Below are positions 54,122 to 63,289 of a stretch of 64,000 bases of DNA, in pieces; the first letter of the stretch is position 1; every line of letters starts with the position of its first letter. This stretch comes from Ruminococcaceae bacterium YAD3003 (GTDB lineage Bacteria > Bacillota > Clostridia > Saccharofermentanales > Saccharofermentanaceae). A model generated the notes under the pieces. It did no database searches, had not been told where the DNA came from, and was given only the letters and a program-made list of their open reading frames with translations. The stretch is from the NCBI GenBank assembly GCA_900107185.1, contig FNPA01000006.1:1-64000 (forward strand), given 5' to 3'. Both the position numbers and the translations under genes were made by a program.

Positions 54122-54565
54122 TTATTTGTTTTCCACAGAGGCTCTTTCCTGGAACTTCTTGAGGTCTTCCATCATTATGTTTGCGGTCTTAAGATCGATT
54201 AACCATCCGAAAACATGAACCAGTACATAGATGATCATTACGCTGATTGAAACCCCGATGATCTGTGGCCATACATCCGGAATGAATTTGAATCTGCCGA
54301 ACATGAATCCGATGATGACAGCTATGACCAAAAACATCTGTATGATCTCACGGATGATAGTCTGTTTCATTGTAAGTTCCTTTTTGGAATACATCACAAG
54401 ACCCGGAATGCTTCCGATAACGCCGTAAATAAGAGGATATGCAAAAGCTTCATATCCGAATTTCAAATCAGGCTCTAACATCCGCCCTAAAACAAACATC
54501 GCCACATTGATCAATGTAACGCAAATAAAAAAGCTTCCGAGGTTTGTTCTTAAATGTTCCTTCAT
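54122..54565 (-). CDS. DUF3021 family membrane protein
   Basis: The 147-residue protein has four transmembrane segments and matches DUF3021. Such proteins are typically encoded next to a LytTR regulator, as here, and may hold it inactive at the membrane. The start overlaps the regulator's stop by ATGA. The unit is probably regulator-DUF3021. Confidence 0.88.
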   Translation of the reverse strand: MKEHLRTNLGSFFICVTLINVAMFVLGRMLEPDLKFGYEAFAYPLIYGVIGSIPGLVMYSKKELTMKQTIIREIIQMFLVIAVIIGFMFGRFKFIPDVWPQIIGVSISVMIIYVLVHVFGWLIDLKTANIMMEDLKKFQERASVENK

Positions 54566-55008
54566 ACTGATCCTCCTCTGAGCTTCTCTCTGATGTCAGG
54601 AACGTACTTACGTGAGATGATAACCTGTTCGCCGTTCGTGAGGACACATGAGAATCTGCCGTTTAAAGACGGCCTGATAGAAGTAATCTTCATAAGATTT
54701 ACAACAACTGATTTTGATATGCGCGCGAAGTTGCGTGATGCGAGTGCCTCGTCGAATTCATAAAGGCGTCTTGTTGATTCGTAGCAGTCCTTCTCGAGAT
54801 AGATGAATGTCTTCTCGTCAACTGCCTCGATATAAAGGATATCCGGCAGTGCAAGACTGTACTGCCGGTCCTCTTTGGTACCTTTCAAAATGCCTTCACG
54901 GGATCTGATGAACCTGATTATCTCATCGACCCGTTCATCTTTTCTGTGACACCCAATCTCAATATATTCTTTCTCGGACTCGCCGATCTTTTTAACAGTA
55001 ATTTCCAT
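54562..55008 (-). CDS. LytTR-family DNA-binding regulator
   Basis: The 148-residue protein has a LytTR DNA-binding domain over about residues 40-145 (LPDILYIEAVDEKTFIYLEKDCYESTRRLYEF, FARISKSVVVNLMKITSIRPSLNGRFSCVLTNGEQVIISRKYVP). There is no receiver domain, so control is probably by the DUF3021 protein. It follows the hydrolase gene by 7 bp on the minus strand. Targets are unknown. Confidence 0.92.
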   Translation of the reverse strand: MEITVKKIGESEKEYIEIGCHRKDERVDEIIRFIRSREGILKGTKEDRQYSLALPDILYIEAVDEKTFIYLEKDCYESTRRLYEFDEALASRNFARISKSVVVNLMKITSIRPSLNGRFSCVLTNGEQVIISRKYVPDIREKLRGGSV

Positions 55009-55015
55009 TGATACC

Positions 55016-56353
55016 TCAATAGTGTTCGTTTACGCTGAAACTTCCTTCTCCTTTAAGATAACAATCGAAAAATCTTAGTACAAGACCATTTAATGTATCG
55101 ATCATTACACCATTGTCGACATTACCTGTTCCGAGGTTCTTTGCAAGGACAGGGGAGAACAAAGGAAGATCCGTAAAGTCCATGTGTCCGCTGTTTGCAA
55201 AGTATGTGCAGTAAGCTGTGTCAGCATTATCGATAATGATGTTATTGGAGAAAACATAACCTGTTCTTTCTGCTTCAACTGCCTGGTCGTGATGTTCCTG
55301 ATTCTGGAAATTCAGAAGGGGAGTGTGATAAGGTTCCTCATTAATAAACACCTCGTCTCCGCTAATACCAAGATTCTCACCTAACATAGTTCCGTCCAGA
55401 TCCACAGCAGCGGAGATATCGTCTCTTCTTCCGCAAGTTACTGCGGTAGCTCCGCCCATTGAATGACCAATGAGTCCGATCCTGGAAGGATCAATGAGAC
55501 TTACAGCTTGTATAACTCCTTCTTTCTGGCTGTCTTCGACATACCATGAATCAACGTTTCCTTCCTTAAGAGAATCGATTGCAAAGTTCATGTCTGCTGT
55601 GCGGAGCGCCATCCACCCGGATGTTACTTCGAATACTTCTGCCTCAGATACATCGCTCGAACCTATAGTCATTGCATCATTTAGGAACTGACTGTCAGCG
55701 ATTATTGTCTTTCCTGTAGAATCATGGGTAAAGATCGAGTGATAAGGATGCTCTATGCTCGCTACGACATAACCATTGCTGGCCAGTTCCATAAACATCG
55801 AGGCGTTGCTCTGATAGTAACCGAATGCACCGTGACTGAAGATAACAAGAGGCATCTTCCCGTTTGCATTTTCAGGATAGAAGAAGTAGACAGGAACCTC
55901 TCTATAAGAACCGTCATCTTCAAATTCTTCCACACGGGATGTATCGATTAGGATCGCATTTGCCTGCAGGACTTTGTAAGGTCCTGTTGTCTCTCTTCCT
56001 TCATAATCTGTAAACAGGAATGCAGGCATAAGTGAAGAGGCGATAAGGCTCATGCTGAGCACTGTTCCTAATATCACCGGGGCCTTCTTTTTGGCTTTGT
56101 TATTTTTCCGGTTAGCGAGGAAGAAAATTCCTGACACGACGATCCTGATCACGAGCATTGCAATCAGCCCTTTGAACCTGAATCCTGTATCGATTCCGGG
56201 CAGAAGAACCATTGCGAGAAAGATAACCAGTTCGCCTGCGTTTACGATTAAACGTTTAGTAGTCCATTCCTTTTTTTCCGATCTTTTTGTCAGCTCGAAA
56301 ACCATAAATCCGAGCTCAGTTATGAGAAGGATTATTAAAAGAAAAGCTGTCAT
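55016..56353 (-). CDS. Membrane-anchored alpha/beta hydrolase, PAF-acetylhydrolase-like
   Basis: The 445-residue protein has four N-terminal transmembrane segments (about 1-135) and an alpha/beta hydrolase domain. The elbow motif GLIGHSMGGATAV has the catalytic Ser; PLVIFSHGAFGYYQSNASMF is the oxyanion strand, and the acid and base are near DLDGTM and HMDFTDLPL. It should hydrolyse short-chain esters or lipids at the membrane. I placed the start at the ATG of MTAFLL because GAGGTG is properly spaced. It heads the unit with LytTR and DUF3021. Confidence 0.8.
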   Translation of the reverse strand: MTAFLLIILLITELGFMVFELTKRSEKKEWTTKRLIVNAGELVIFLAMVLLPGIDTGFRFKGLIAMLVIRIVVSGIFFLANRKNNKAKKKAPVILGTVLSMSLIASSLMPAFLFTDYEGRETTGPYKVLQANAILIDTSRVEEFEDDGSYREVPVYFFYPENANGKMPLVIFSHGAFGYYQSNASMFMELASNGYVVASIEHPYHSIFTHDSTGKTIIADSQFLNDAMTIGSSDVSEAEVFEVTSGWMALRTADMNFAIDSLKEGNVDSWYVEDSQKEGVIQAVSLIDPSRIGLIGHSMGGATAVTCGRRDDISAAVDLDGTMLGENLGISGDEVFINEEPYHTPLLNFQNQEHHDQAVEAERTGYVFSNNIIIDNADTAYCTYFANSGHMDFTDLPLFSPVLAKNLGTGNVDNGVMIDTLNGLVLRFFDCYLKGEGSFSVNEHY

Positions 56354-56435
56354 ATTCATCACCTCATTTATTGTTGTTGAGACGACTATATGACAGCATT
56401 AAACCGCGTTCAATAGAAGTAAGGATGAGATGCAA

Positions 56436-56466
56436 AAGCAGGCGGTAAGATGCATCAGACCTGCTT
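56436..56466 (-). terminator. Terminator overlapping the galT stop codon
   Basis: AAGCAGG and CCTGCTT form a stem with a 17-bp loop; on the minus strand it is followed by TTGCATC. It overlaps the galT stop codon. Confidence 0.55.
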
Positions 56467-57949
56467 ATAAGGTCGAAATAAACCTCATGAAATCTTCATC
56501 ATTTTTATAAACGCCTGCACATTCCAGAACCTTTGCGAAAGTCTTTCCAATCTCTGTTTTCAGTGCTTCATTGATATTGGTTTCTGAAGATAGATCGTAA
56601 TTATCTTTCCATTCATCGATCCAGTCAGCATGTTTGGAAATCTCTTCAATGGAACGGATATCTTTGCCGGTTAAAATGGCATCTTCAATCAATGACATTT
56701 CCTTTTTGAGTCTTGCAGGAAGAACAGCGAGTCCCATTACTTCGATGAGGCCGATGTTCTCTTTCTTGATGTGATGGTATTCGGCATGGGGGTGGTATAC
56801 GCCCATCGGATGTTCATCTGTAGTAATGTTGTTGCGGAGAACGAGATCCAATTCGAACAGACCATCTCTGTTTTTACGTGCAATAGGTGTTATCGCATTG
56901 TGAGGAACACCGTCAGTCTCGGCAAAGATAAATGCATCTTCGTCTGTGTAAGATTTCCACTTGTTGAGGATCATGTCTGCGCAATCAGCAATGCGCTCAA
57001 TATCTTCGCCCTGAAGTCTTATTACCGACATCGGCCAGTTGACGATGCCGGCAGTAAGATCTTCATATTCAGGGATAGAGAATGTGCTTTTATATGTTGC
57101 TCTTGCCATAGGGAAGAGATAGCAGCCGCCCTGGAAATGATCGTGGCTTAAGATAGAACCGCCAACAATCGGAATATCAGCATTGGAGCCTGCGGTGTAG
57201 TGAGGGAACTGCGCGACAAAACTGAGGAGCTTTTTAAAAGTCGAACGGTTGATCACCATAGGGATGTGCTTTTTGTTGAGGATAATGCAGTGCTCGTTAT
57301 AGTAAACATAAGGTGAGTACTGAAGGAAGTATTCATCCCCGTCCAATGTGATCGGAATGATCCTGTGGTTTTGTCTGGCAGGGTGAGTGAGTGTTCCTGC
57401 ATAACCCTCATTCTCGGGGCAGAGGAGACACTTGGGATAAGACGTACTCTTTGCTTTGCCTGCAGCAGCAATATCTCTCGGATCTTTCTCAGGCTTACTG
57501 AGATTGATCGTAATATCGATATCTCCGTATTCAGTCGGAGCTACCCATTTAACGTCCTTTGCAATACGGTCCGTGCGGATGTAGTTGGTAACCTTTGAGA
57601 AGTTATAGTACCAGGCAGTTGCAACCTTTGGAGACGTATCGCACAGTCTGTTAAACATGTTGATTACAACAGAAGGGGGAGGGGTTATTGCGCCCATGAT
57701 CTTTGTATCAAACAGATCCTTGCAGGCATTGGTATCACTCTTCATTACGCCATGCGCGAACGCCCAGTCCATCATGTCTTCGAGAATGAAGTGGAGATCT
57801 CTTTCGCCGGGCATTTCCTGAGGAACTGTATACTCGTCCAATTCCATCAGTTCAATAAGTTTATTGATTGAATAAACACGGTCTGCTTCATCTATAAGAC
57901 CGTTTCTGATTCCGTAATTAACAAGTTCAGTTATGTATGTGTTAATCAT
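56465..57949 (-). CDS. galT: Galactose-1-phosphate uridylyltransferase, bacterial long type
   Basis: The 494-residue enzyme matches GalT class II of Gram-positives (GalP_UDP_transf in two halves). The catalytic region is SILSHDHFQGGCYLFPMA, and CLLCPENEGYAG and HAEYHHIKKENIGLIEV are also visible. It converts UDP-glucose and galactose-1-P to UDP-galactose and glucose-1-P in the Leloir pathway. I chose the ATG preceded by GGAGG at 57949. galK lies directly upstream in the same operon; galE is not in the window. Confidence 0.94.
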   Translation of the reverse strand: MINTYITELVNYGIRNGLIDEADRVYSINKLIELMELDEYTVPQEMPGERDLHFILEDMMDWAFAHGVMKSDTNACKDLFDTKIMGAITPPPSVVINMFNRLCDTSPKVATAWYYNFSKVTNYIRTDRIAKDVKWVAPTEYGDIDITINLSKPEKDPRDIAAAGKAKSTSYPKCLLCPENEGYAGTLTHPARQNHRIIPITLDGDEYFLQYSPYVYYNEHCIILNKKHIPMVINRSTFKKLLSFVAQFPHYTAGSNADIPIVGGSILSHDHFQGGCYLFPMARATYKSTFSIPEYEDLTAGIVNWPMSVIRLQGEDIERIADCADMILNKWKSYTDEDAFIFAETDGVPHNAITPIARKNRDGLFELDLVLRNNITTDEHPMGVYHPHAEYHHIKKENIGLIEVMGLAVLPARLKKEMSLIEDAILTGKDIRSIEEISKHADWIDEWKDNYDLSSETNINEALKTEIGKTFAKVLECAGVYKNDEDFMRFISTL

Positions 57950-57960
57950 AGATACCTCCA

Positions 57961-59211
57961 TTAAAGGACTCTTATGCCGCCGTATTTGCGGATCGATAAT
58001 ATCTCGCAGCTGCCTTCACCAAAAACCTTGTCCATATATTTCCGGTAACGGTTAGCGTTTTCCTTTTTAACGAATGCCTGGATAGTGCCTGCAAAGCCGC
58101 CTCCGTGAACTCTTGCAACCTCATCAGGACCTAATACCGTATCGCTTACGGCGAGTGCCAGTGAGATGTTTTGCACGGTAACGTCTTTGTTCGTATATAC
58201 ATTCTGAAGATACTTAAAAGAGGAATCTCCTGACTGCTTTACCAGATTAAGGAATTCTTTGAGATTGCCGTCACTAAGGGCCTCAGATTCATCTTGCGCG
58301 CGCAAAGACTCATTAACGAAATGGATCGCTCTTAATACGGCTCTGTCGCCTGCATTCTCGCGGAGCATACCGATATTATCGATGATGTCTTCGAAATCAA
58401 CAGGGCGGAGGACGTCATGTCCTAACAGCGATGCGATCTTTTTCATTTCGGCGGGAACCGCTGCATATTCATCAGTTAAATCAGCGTGCGAACCCTTGGT
58501 ATCGGTAATGCAGAGAACGTAGCCGGCCTTCGTAAAATCAAAATCAATCTTTTCAACAACAGGCTCATCGGGATTCTCAAAATCAATGTGAACGAGACTT
58601 CCGACCGAGCATGCCATCTGGTCCATAAGACCGCAGGGCTTACCGAAGTATTCGTTCTCTGCGTATTGGCCGGTCTTTGCGATCTCGACAGGATCGATAT
58701 TCATGTCGTTAAACAGACCTGAAACTATTGTACCGATCAACGTCTCGAAAGCAGCAGAAGATGACAGGCCTGCGCCGATAAGAACATCACTTGTTATGTA
58801 TGCATCAAATCCGCCTAAAGTGTAACCGCCGTTTTTAAGACCTGCGACAACACCGCGGATAAGGGAAGCGGTAGAACATTTTTCTTCTTCGCGTATGCCG
58901 AGATCTGATAAAGAGATGTTTGTCATGCCGAATCCGTCGGCAAGAACATTGATATTTTCATCATCTCTCTTGGCAACGATAGCGATTGCATCCTTATTGA
59001 TAGATGCTGCGAGGACTTCACCGTGCTGATGGTCGGTGTGGTTGCCTCCGACTTCTGTTCTGCCCGGAGCAGAGAAAACGGCTTCAGGTTCAGAACCGGA
59101 AAAAGCCTTTGTAAATTCTGATACAGCCTTCTCATATCTGTCCTTCTGAATGGCGGCAGACTCGTCTGTACAGTAAATGTCTTTATATTTAATAACTGAT
59201 AAATCAAGCAT
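57961..59211 (-). CDS. galK: Galactokinase
   Basis: The 416-residue GHMP kinase shows the galactokinase signature GRTEVGGNHTDHQHG, the ATP motif LIGAGLSSSAAFETLIG and the third motif RVHGGGFAGTIQAFV. It phosphorylates galactose released by the alpha-galactosidase at the right end of the window. The start follows CGGGAGG. It is divergent from the TetR gene across a region with two inverted repeats. Confidence 0.95.
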   Translation of the reverse strand: MLDLSVIKYKDIYCTDESAAIQKDRYEKAVSEFTKAFSGSEPEAVFSAPGRTEVGGNHTDHQHGEVLAASINKDAIAIVAKRDDENINVLADGFGMTNISLSDLGIREEEKCSTASLIRGVVAGLKNGGYTLGGFDAYITSDVLIGAGLSSSAAFETLIGTIVSGLFNDMNIDPVEIAKTGQYAENEYFGKPCGLMDQMACSVGSLVHIDFENPDEPVVEKIDFDFTKAGYVLCITDTKGSHADLTDEYAAVPAEMKKIASLLGHDVLRPVDFEDIIDNIGMLRENAGDRAVLRAIHFVNESLRAQDESEALSDGNLKEFLNLVKQSGDSSFKYLQNVYTNKDVTVQNISLALAVSDTVLGPDEVARVHGGGFAGTIQAFVKKENANRYRKYMDKVFGEGSCEILSIRKYGGIRVL

Positions 59212-59291
59212 AAAGAGCCTCCCGGGAGGAGTTTATAGCATGATTATAGATTGTAATCTTCTAACAGTCACATGCGCAGTTTACACAATAC

Positions 59292-59323
59292 TTGGAAACT
59301 AAATTTGTAAAATCAGTTTCCAA
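59292..59323. promoter_or_regulatory. Inverted repeat, candidate TetR operator 1
   Basis: TTGGAAACT and AGTTTCCAA face each other across 14 bp. The same motif recurs 73 bp away. It lies in the galK-tetR divergent region. Confidence 0.7.
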
Positions 59324-59364
59324 ACAAATCACCCTATTTCTCTGGCATCTTGGTATTATTTAGG

Positions 59365-59395
59365 TGGAAACTGAAAATGCTATATTAAGTTTCCA
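59365..59395. promoter_or_regulatory. Inverted repeat, candidate TetR operator 2
   Basis: TGGAAACT and AGTTTCCA face each other across 15 bp, covering the likely -10 region (GCTATATT) 17 bp before the tetR start. Occupation would block tetR transcription. Confidence 0.7.
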
Positions 59396-59411
59396 AAGGA
59401 GAAATCTGACA

Positions 59412-59981
59412 ATGATAACAGAGATTCGTGAAAAGATTCTTATAGGAACTATTCAGGTTTTTAATAAAAAGGGATTAAAGCTCACTATGGATGATGTTGC
59501 AGATGAGCTTAAGATCTCCAAGAAAACTATTTATAAAGAGTTCTCGAGCAAGGAAGAGATGTTCGAGACAATGGCAGATTATGTTTTCGACAATATAAAG
59601 ATCAGGGAAGAAGAGATCCTTAATACAACCGGATACACAACCGTCGAGAAGATCAGATTACTGTTGTCAGCTATGCCGGAGAGTTACAGGAACATAAACT
59701 TCCAGGAATTGCATCCGTTAAAAGAAAAATTCCCTAAGGTATACAAGAAAGTCCAGAAGAGACTTGAGACCGGATGGGAGCCTACTCTGAAACTGCTGGA
59801 GCAGGGTAAGGAAGAAGGCATCATCAAGAAGGATGCAGATCTCAAGATATTCAAGCTCATGATGGAAGCATCACTCGAGAGATTTTTCGAGCAGGACGTC
59901 ATGAAGGGCGGACACAAGAAATACAACGATTATCTCAACGAAGTAGTAGACATTCTCTTAACAGGCATTTCAGAAAAGTGA
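59412..59981 (+). CDS. TetR family transcriptional regulator
   Basis: The 189-residue protein has the TetR N-terminal helix-turn-helix (about 1-50; VFNKKGLKLTMDDVADELKISKKTIYKEFSSKEEMF) and a helical C-terminal ligand domain. I chose the ATG at 59412, preceded by AAAGGAG. It is flanked by two candidate operators and lies at the head of the GT-B-like protein, symporter and alpha-galactosidase genes, facing galK-galT, so it probably controls galactoside use. Confidence 0.9.
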   Translation: MITEIREKILIGTIQVFNKKGLKLTMDDVADELKISKKTIYKEFSSKEEMFETMADYVFDNIKIREEEILNTTGYTTVEKIRLLLSAMPESYRNINFQELHPLKEKFPKVYKKVQKRLETGWEPTLKLLEQGKEEGIIKKDADLKIFKLMMEASLERFFEQDVMKGGHKKYNDYLNEVVDILLTGISEK

Positions 59982-59988
59982 GAATAAT

Positions 59989-61455
59989 ATGGAAAAGTCC
60001 AAAGTAATCTTTAATAACGTACAGCCGGATTCAGTGTACAGGAAGGCCGTAAAGTCTAAGGCAAAGTATGCCAAAAAGTTCGGCGACGATTCTGATAAGA
60101 ATTATTCGGCAAGGGTGGTCGACAACGGATACATCGGAGATATCCTGGGTGTCAGGAACATCGCTGTGGGTGATGGCGATGCCGGTGTATCCGAAGGTTT
60201 CGACACTGAGAAGGGTATCATTGTCGGCAATATCAGAATGGGATTCGGTCACTACCGTATTTCCATGGCCATTGCATCTGCGGCAAATTCAATGGGATAT
60301 ATTCCATACTGGATGGATCTCAATTCTTATAAGCAGACTACATGTACGAAGGTAATCTCTGCCCAGAATGACCTCTATTCAACGGGTTCGAGATTATCCC
60401 AGAAGTCCAAACTGTTTAATAAGATCGTTTGGGAACCATTGAACTACGAAGGTTTCAGGAAGCTCTCTTATAACGCTGCTGACCAGAAGAATGCCGAACT
60501 CATGGCACCTGTTTATCAGAATGTCCCTAAGGATATTCCTGTTGTAGCAACCCATGTCTGGCCTGCTCAGGCAGCCATTCATGCAGGCATGAAGAATGTT
60601 GTAAACGCTATTCCCGATAACTGGCCGATGGCTCTGCATTTCGCTGAAGGAAGCATCCATACAGTGCAGACACATTACGCTTACCAGGGTTACCGTATCT
60701 GTAACGGAATGGACGGCAAGAAGGTCTTAAATCCGATGCCGGAAGACAGCCTCAAATATGTCGGCCACTATATCGATCACGAACTCGTAGCAAATATCGA
60801 AGATGACTGTGCACGCCGTCTGGCACGTAAGGCAAACGGTGAGCCTATGAGATTCCTGCTTACTATCGGTGGTGCCGGCGCGCAGAAAGAAATCTTCGCT
60901 GCAATAATCAATGAACTTATGCCTGATATAAAGAACAATAAGGCAGCGTTATATGTAAATATCGGAGACTATCAGAACGTCTGGGAAGACCTGCAGAAGA
61001 TGGTTCCGGGAATCAAAGACATCGCGAAAACACACTTCAATGACTGGGAAGAAACAAAGAAATTCTGTAGTAGCGCAATAGACGGTGATGTTGAAGGAAT
61101 CCATCTGTTCTGCCACGAGAATATCTTTGAAGCAGTATATGCGACAAACCTTCTTATGAGATCCTGCGACGTTCTCGTAACAAAGCCTTCCGAGCTCGCG
61201 TTCTATCCCGTTCCGAAGCTCTTTATCAAGAGGATCGGAGGACACGAACAGTGGGGTGCTATCCACTCGGCTGAGATCGGTGACGGAACATTGGAGTGCA
61301 GGGACATACCTCACACGCTACAAATGATAAGACTGTTCAGAGATGATAATACAACGCTCGCAGATATGTGCGGAAACATCATCAGAAACAAATCCTTAGG
61401 GATCTACGACGGTGCATACCAGGTTGTAAAGATCGCTATGGGAATGAAGAAATAA
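59989..61455 (+). CDS. GT-B-fold-like protein of unknown activity in a galactoside locus
   Basis: The 488-residue protein has IIVGNIRMGFGHYRISMAIASAA, like the first Rossmann half of MurG/GT28-type glycosyltransferases, and a second half with LLTIGGAGAQKEIFAAI and VTKPSELAFYPVPKLFIKRIGGHE, like their donor-binding region. No signal peptide is present, so it is cytosolic. It is separated by 7 bp from tetR and 14 bp from the symporter gene. The activity could be a glycosyltransferase or a nucleotide-sugar-dependent protein; I do not assign one. Confidence 0.65.
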   Translation: MEKSKVIFNNVQPDSVYRKAVKSKAKYAKKFGDDSDKNYSARVVDNGYIGDILGVRNIAVGDGDAGVSEGFDTEKGIIVGNIRMGFGHYRISMAIASAANSMGYIPYWMDLNSYKQTTCTKVISAQNDLYSTGSRLSQKSKLFNKIVWEPLNYEGFRKLSYNAADQKNAELMAPVYQNVPKDIPVVATHVWPAQAAIHAGMKNVVNAIPDNWPMALHFAEGSIHTVQTHYAYQGYRICNGMDGKKVLNPMPEDSLKYVGHYIDHELVANIEDDCARRLARKANGEPMRFLLTIGGAGAQKEIFAAIINELMPDIKNNKAALYVNIGDYQNVWEDLQKMVPGIKDIAKTHFNDWEETKKFCSSAIDGDVEGIHLFCHENIFEAVYATNLLMRSCDVLVTKPSELAFYPVPKLFIKRIGGHEQWGAIHSAEIGDGTLECRDIPHTLQMIRLFRDDNTTLADMCGNIIRNKSLGIYDGAYQVVKIAMGMKK

Positions 61456-61469
61456 GAAAGGAGAATGAT

Positions 61470-63284
61470 ATGGAGACTAAAAAAGGTTTAACCGGAAAAG
61501 AGAAATTTGCTTACGGAATAGGTGCCGTAGGTAAAGATATGGTTTACATGCTCTCAGCTTCATATATCCTGTATTACTTCCAGGACATTATGAAGACGAG
61601 TGCGATCGCTATGGGTGTCATTCTTCTTGTCGCAAGAGTTTTCGATGCGTTCAACGATCCGATTATGGGTGTTATCGTCGCGAAAACAAAAACCAAGTGG
61701 GGCAAATTCCGCCCGTGGCTCCTTATCGGTACGATTACCAATGCCGTAATCCTGTTCCTCATGTTTGCAGCTCCGCCGACATTGGACGGCAAAGGCCTGG
61801 TTGCTTATGCGGCAGTATTCTATATCCTCTGGGGTATCACATATACCATGATGGATATTCCTTACTGGTCAATGATCCCCGCGTTTACTGAGGGCGGTAA
61901 GGAGAGAGAAGGTCTCTCTGCACTCGCACGTTCATGTGCTGGTGTCGGTTCAGCGCTCGTAACGATCTTTACGGTAATGGCTGTAACAGCGATCGGAACA
62001 TCACTCACAGCTAAGAGTACAGACAATATAACTAAGCAGTTTACAACAGCTGATACAAACATCCACACTTACGTTATTGAACTCGACAGTGACGGAAACC
62101 CTACTGACAACGTTATCGAATATGCATCTGATAAGACAGACGTATCAGTTACGATCGTAGGATCTGAGAGAGCTTTCGAAGGCGTTTATTCCTTTAATAC
62201 CGATAACACGAAGTATGAGTTTGCAATCAACGGTGTAAATTCTGATTCTTCTAAAGTTGAATTCGTTATGGATTCAGAAACTGCAGCTGATGCAGGACTC
62301 GTTTTCTATGTTGATTCAGAATGTTATGAAGCTATCAAGAACAATGATTCTATTGATGCAGATCTTACGATGAATTCTACATTGGAAGTTGAGAGAGTCG
62401 GTTTCAAATACTTCTCACTCATCATCGGAATCCTGTTCATCGTCTTCATTGCCATTACATGCCTCTGCATCAAGGAGAAGTCATCAGTTGATATGAAGAC
62501 TCCATCCGTTAAGCAGATGTTCAAGGCTCTCCTCAGCAACGACCAGGCGATGACGATCGTTATAACTATCGTATTGTTCAATACTGCTACATACATCACG
62601 TCGAATCTGTTGATTTATTTCTTCAAATACGATATTGCTGGTTCTAACTGGCAGGGCAATTACACACTGTTCAATATGTTCGCAGGCGCGATGCAGATTC
62701 TTGCGATGATGTTGCTCTTCCCGCTGCTTAGAAAGGCTTTCTCCACACTGAAGATTTTCTACATCGGTGTATTCGCAGCTATTGCCGGATATCTTATTCT
62801 CCTCGGATTGTCTATTGTCGGAACAAAGAATGTATATGCCTTCTTCGTACCCGGATTCTTCATCATGGGCGCAGTCGGAATACTCAATGTTATCTGCACG
62901 GTATTCCTGGCAAATACATGCGATTACGGCGAACTGAAAAACGGCAGAAGAGACGAATCAGTAATCTTCTCCATGCAGACATTCGTCGTTAAGCTAGCAT
63001 CCGGTATCGCAGCCCTGGTTGCATCTGTCTGCCTCACGATCTTCAACATCCAGCAGAACAGCGATGTCGATATGAATCTCAGCGTTCTCCTCTCGAAAGT
63101 AACATCGATCAGGAACAATGTCGTAGAGACGATCGACACGAGCGCTGTATTCGGCCTTAGAATGGTAATGACACTTGCACCTATATTTGTTCTCGTAATT
63201 GCATTGCTTATATTCAAGGCAAAGTATATTCTGACAGATAAGAAGCTTGAGGAGATTTCTAAGGAACTTAAATCAAGGAGCTGA
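61470..63284 (+). CDS. GPH family sugar:cation symporter with extracellular insertion
   Basis: The 604-residue protein matches the MelB/GPH symporter group (KFAYGIGAVGKDMVYML; DAFNDPIMGVIVAKTKTKWGKFRPWLL), but normal members have about 450-480 residues. The extra length is a polar insertion of about 130 residues (178-310) between predicted helices 5 and 6, on the outside by GPH topology, rich in Asp, Ser, Thr and beta-like strands. It should import galactosides for the alpha-galactosidase encoded next. The ATG at 61470 follows AAAGGAG. Confidence 0.9.
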   Translation: METKKGLTGKEKFAYGIGAVGKDMVYMLSASYILYYFQDIMKTSAIAMGVILLVARVFDAFNDPIMGVIVAKTKTKWGKFRPWLLIGTITNAVILFLMFAAPPTLDGKGLVAYAAVFYILWGITYTMMDIPYWSMIPAFTEGGKEREGLSALARSCAGVGSALVTIFTVMAVTAIGTSLTAKSTDNITKQFTTADTNIHTYVIELDSDGNPTDNVIEYASDKTDVSVTIVGSERAFEGVYSFNTDNTKYEFAINGVNSDSSKVEFVMDSETAADAGLVFYVDSECYEAIKNNDSIDADLTMNSTLEVERVGFKYFSLIIGILFIVFIAITCLCIKEKSSVDMKTPSVKQMFKALLSNDQAMTIVITIVLFNTATYITSNLLIYFFKYDIAGSNWQGNYTLFNMFAGAMQILAMMLLFPLLRKAFSTLKIFYIGVFAAIAGYLILLGLSIVGTKNVYAFFVPGFFIMGAVGILNVICTVFLANTCDYGELKNGRRDESVIFSMQTFVVKLASGIAALVASVCLTIFNIQQNSDVDMNLSVLLSKVTSIRNNVVETIDTSAVFGLRMVMTLAPIFVLVIALLIFKAKYILTDKKLEEISKELKSRS

Positions 63285-63289
63285 ATACC

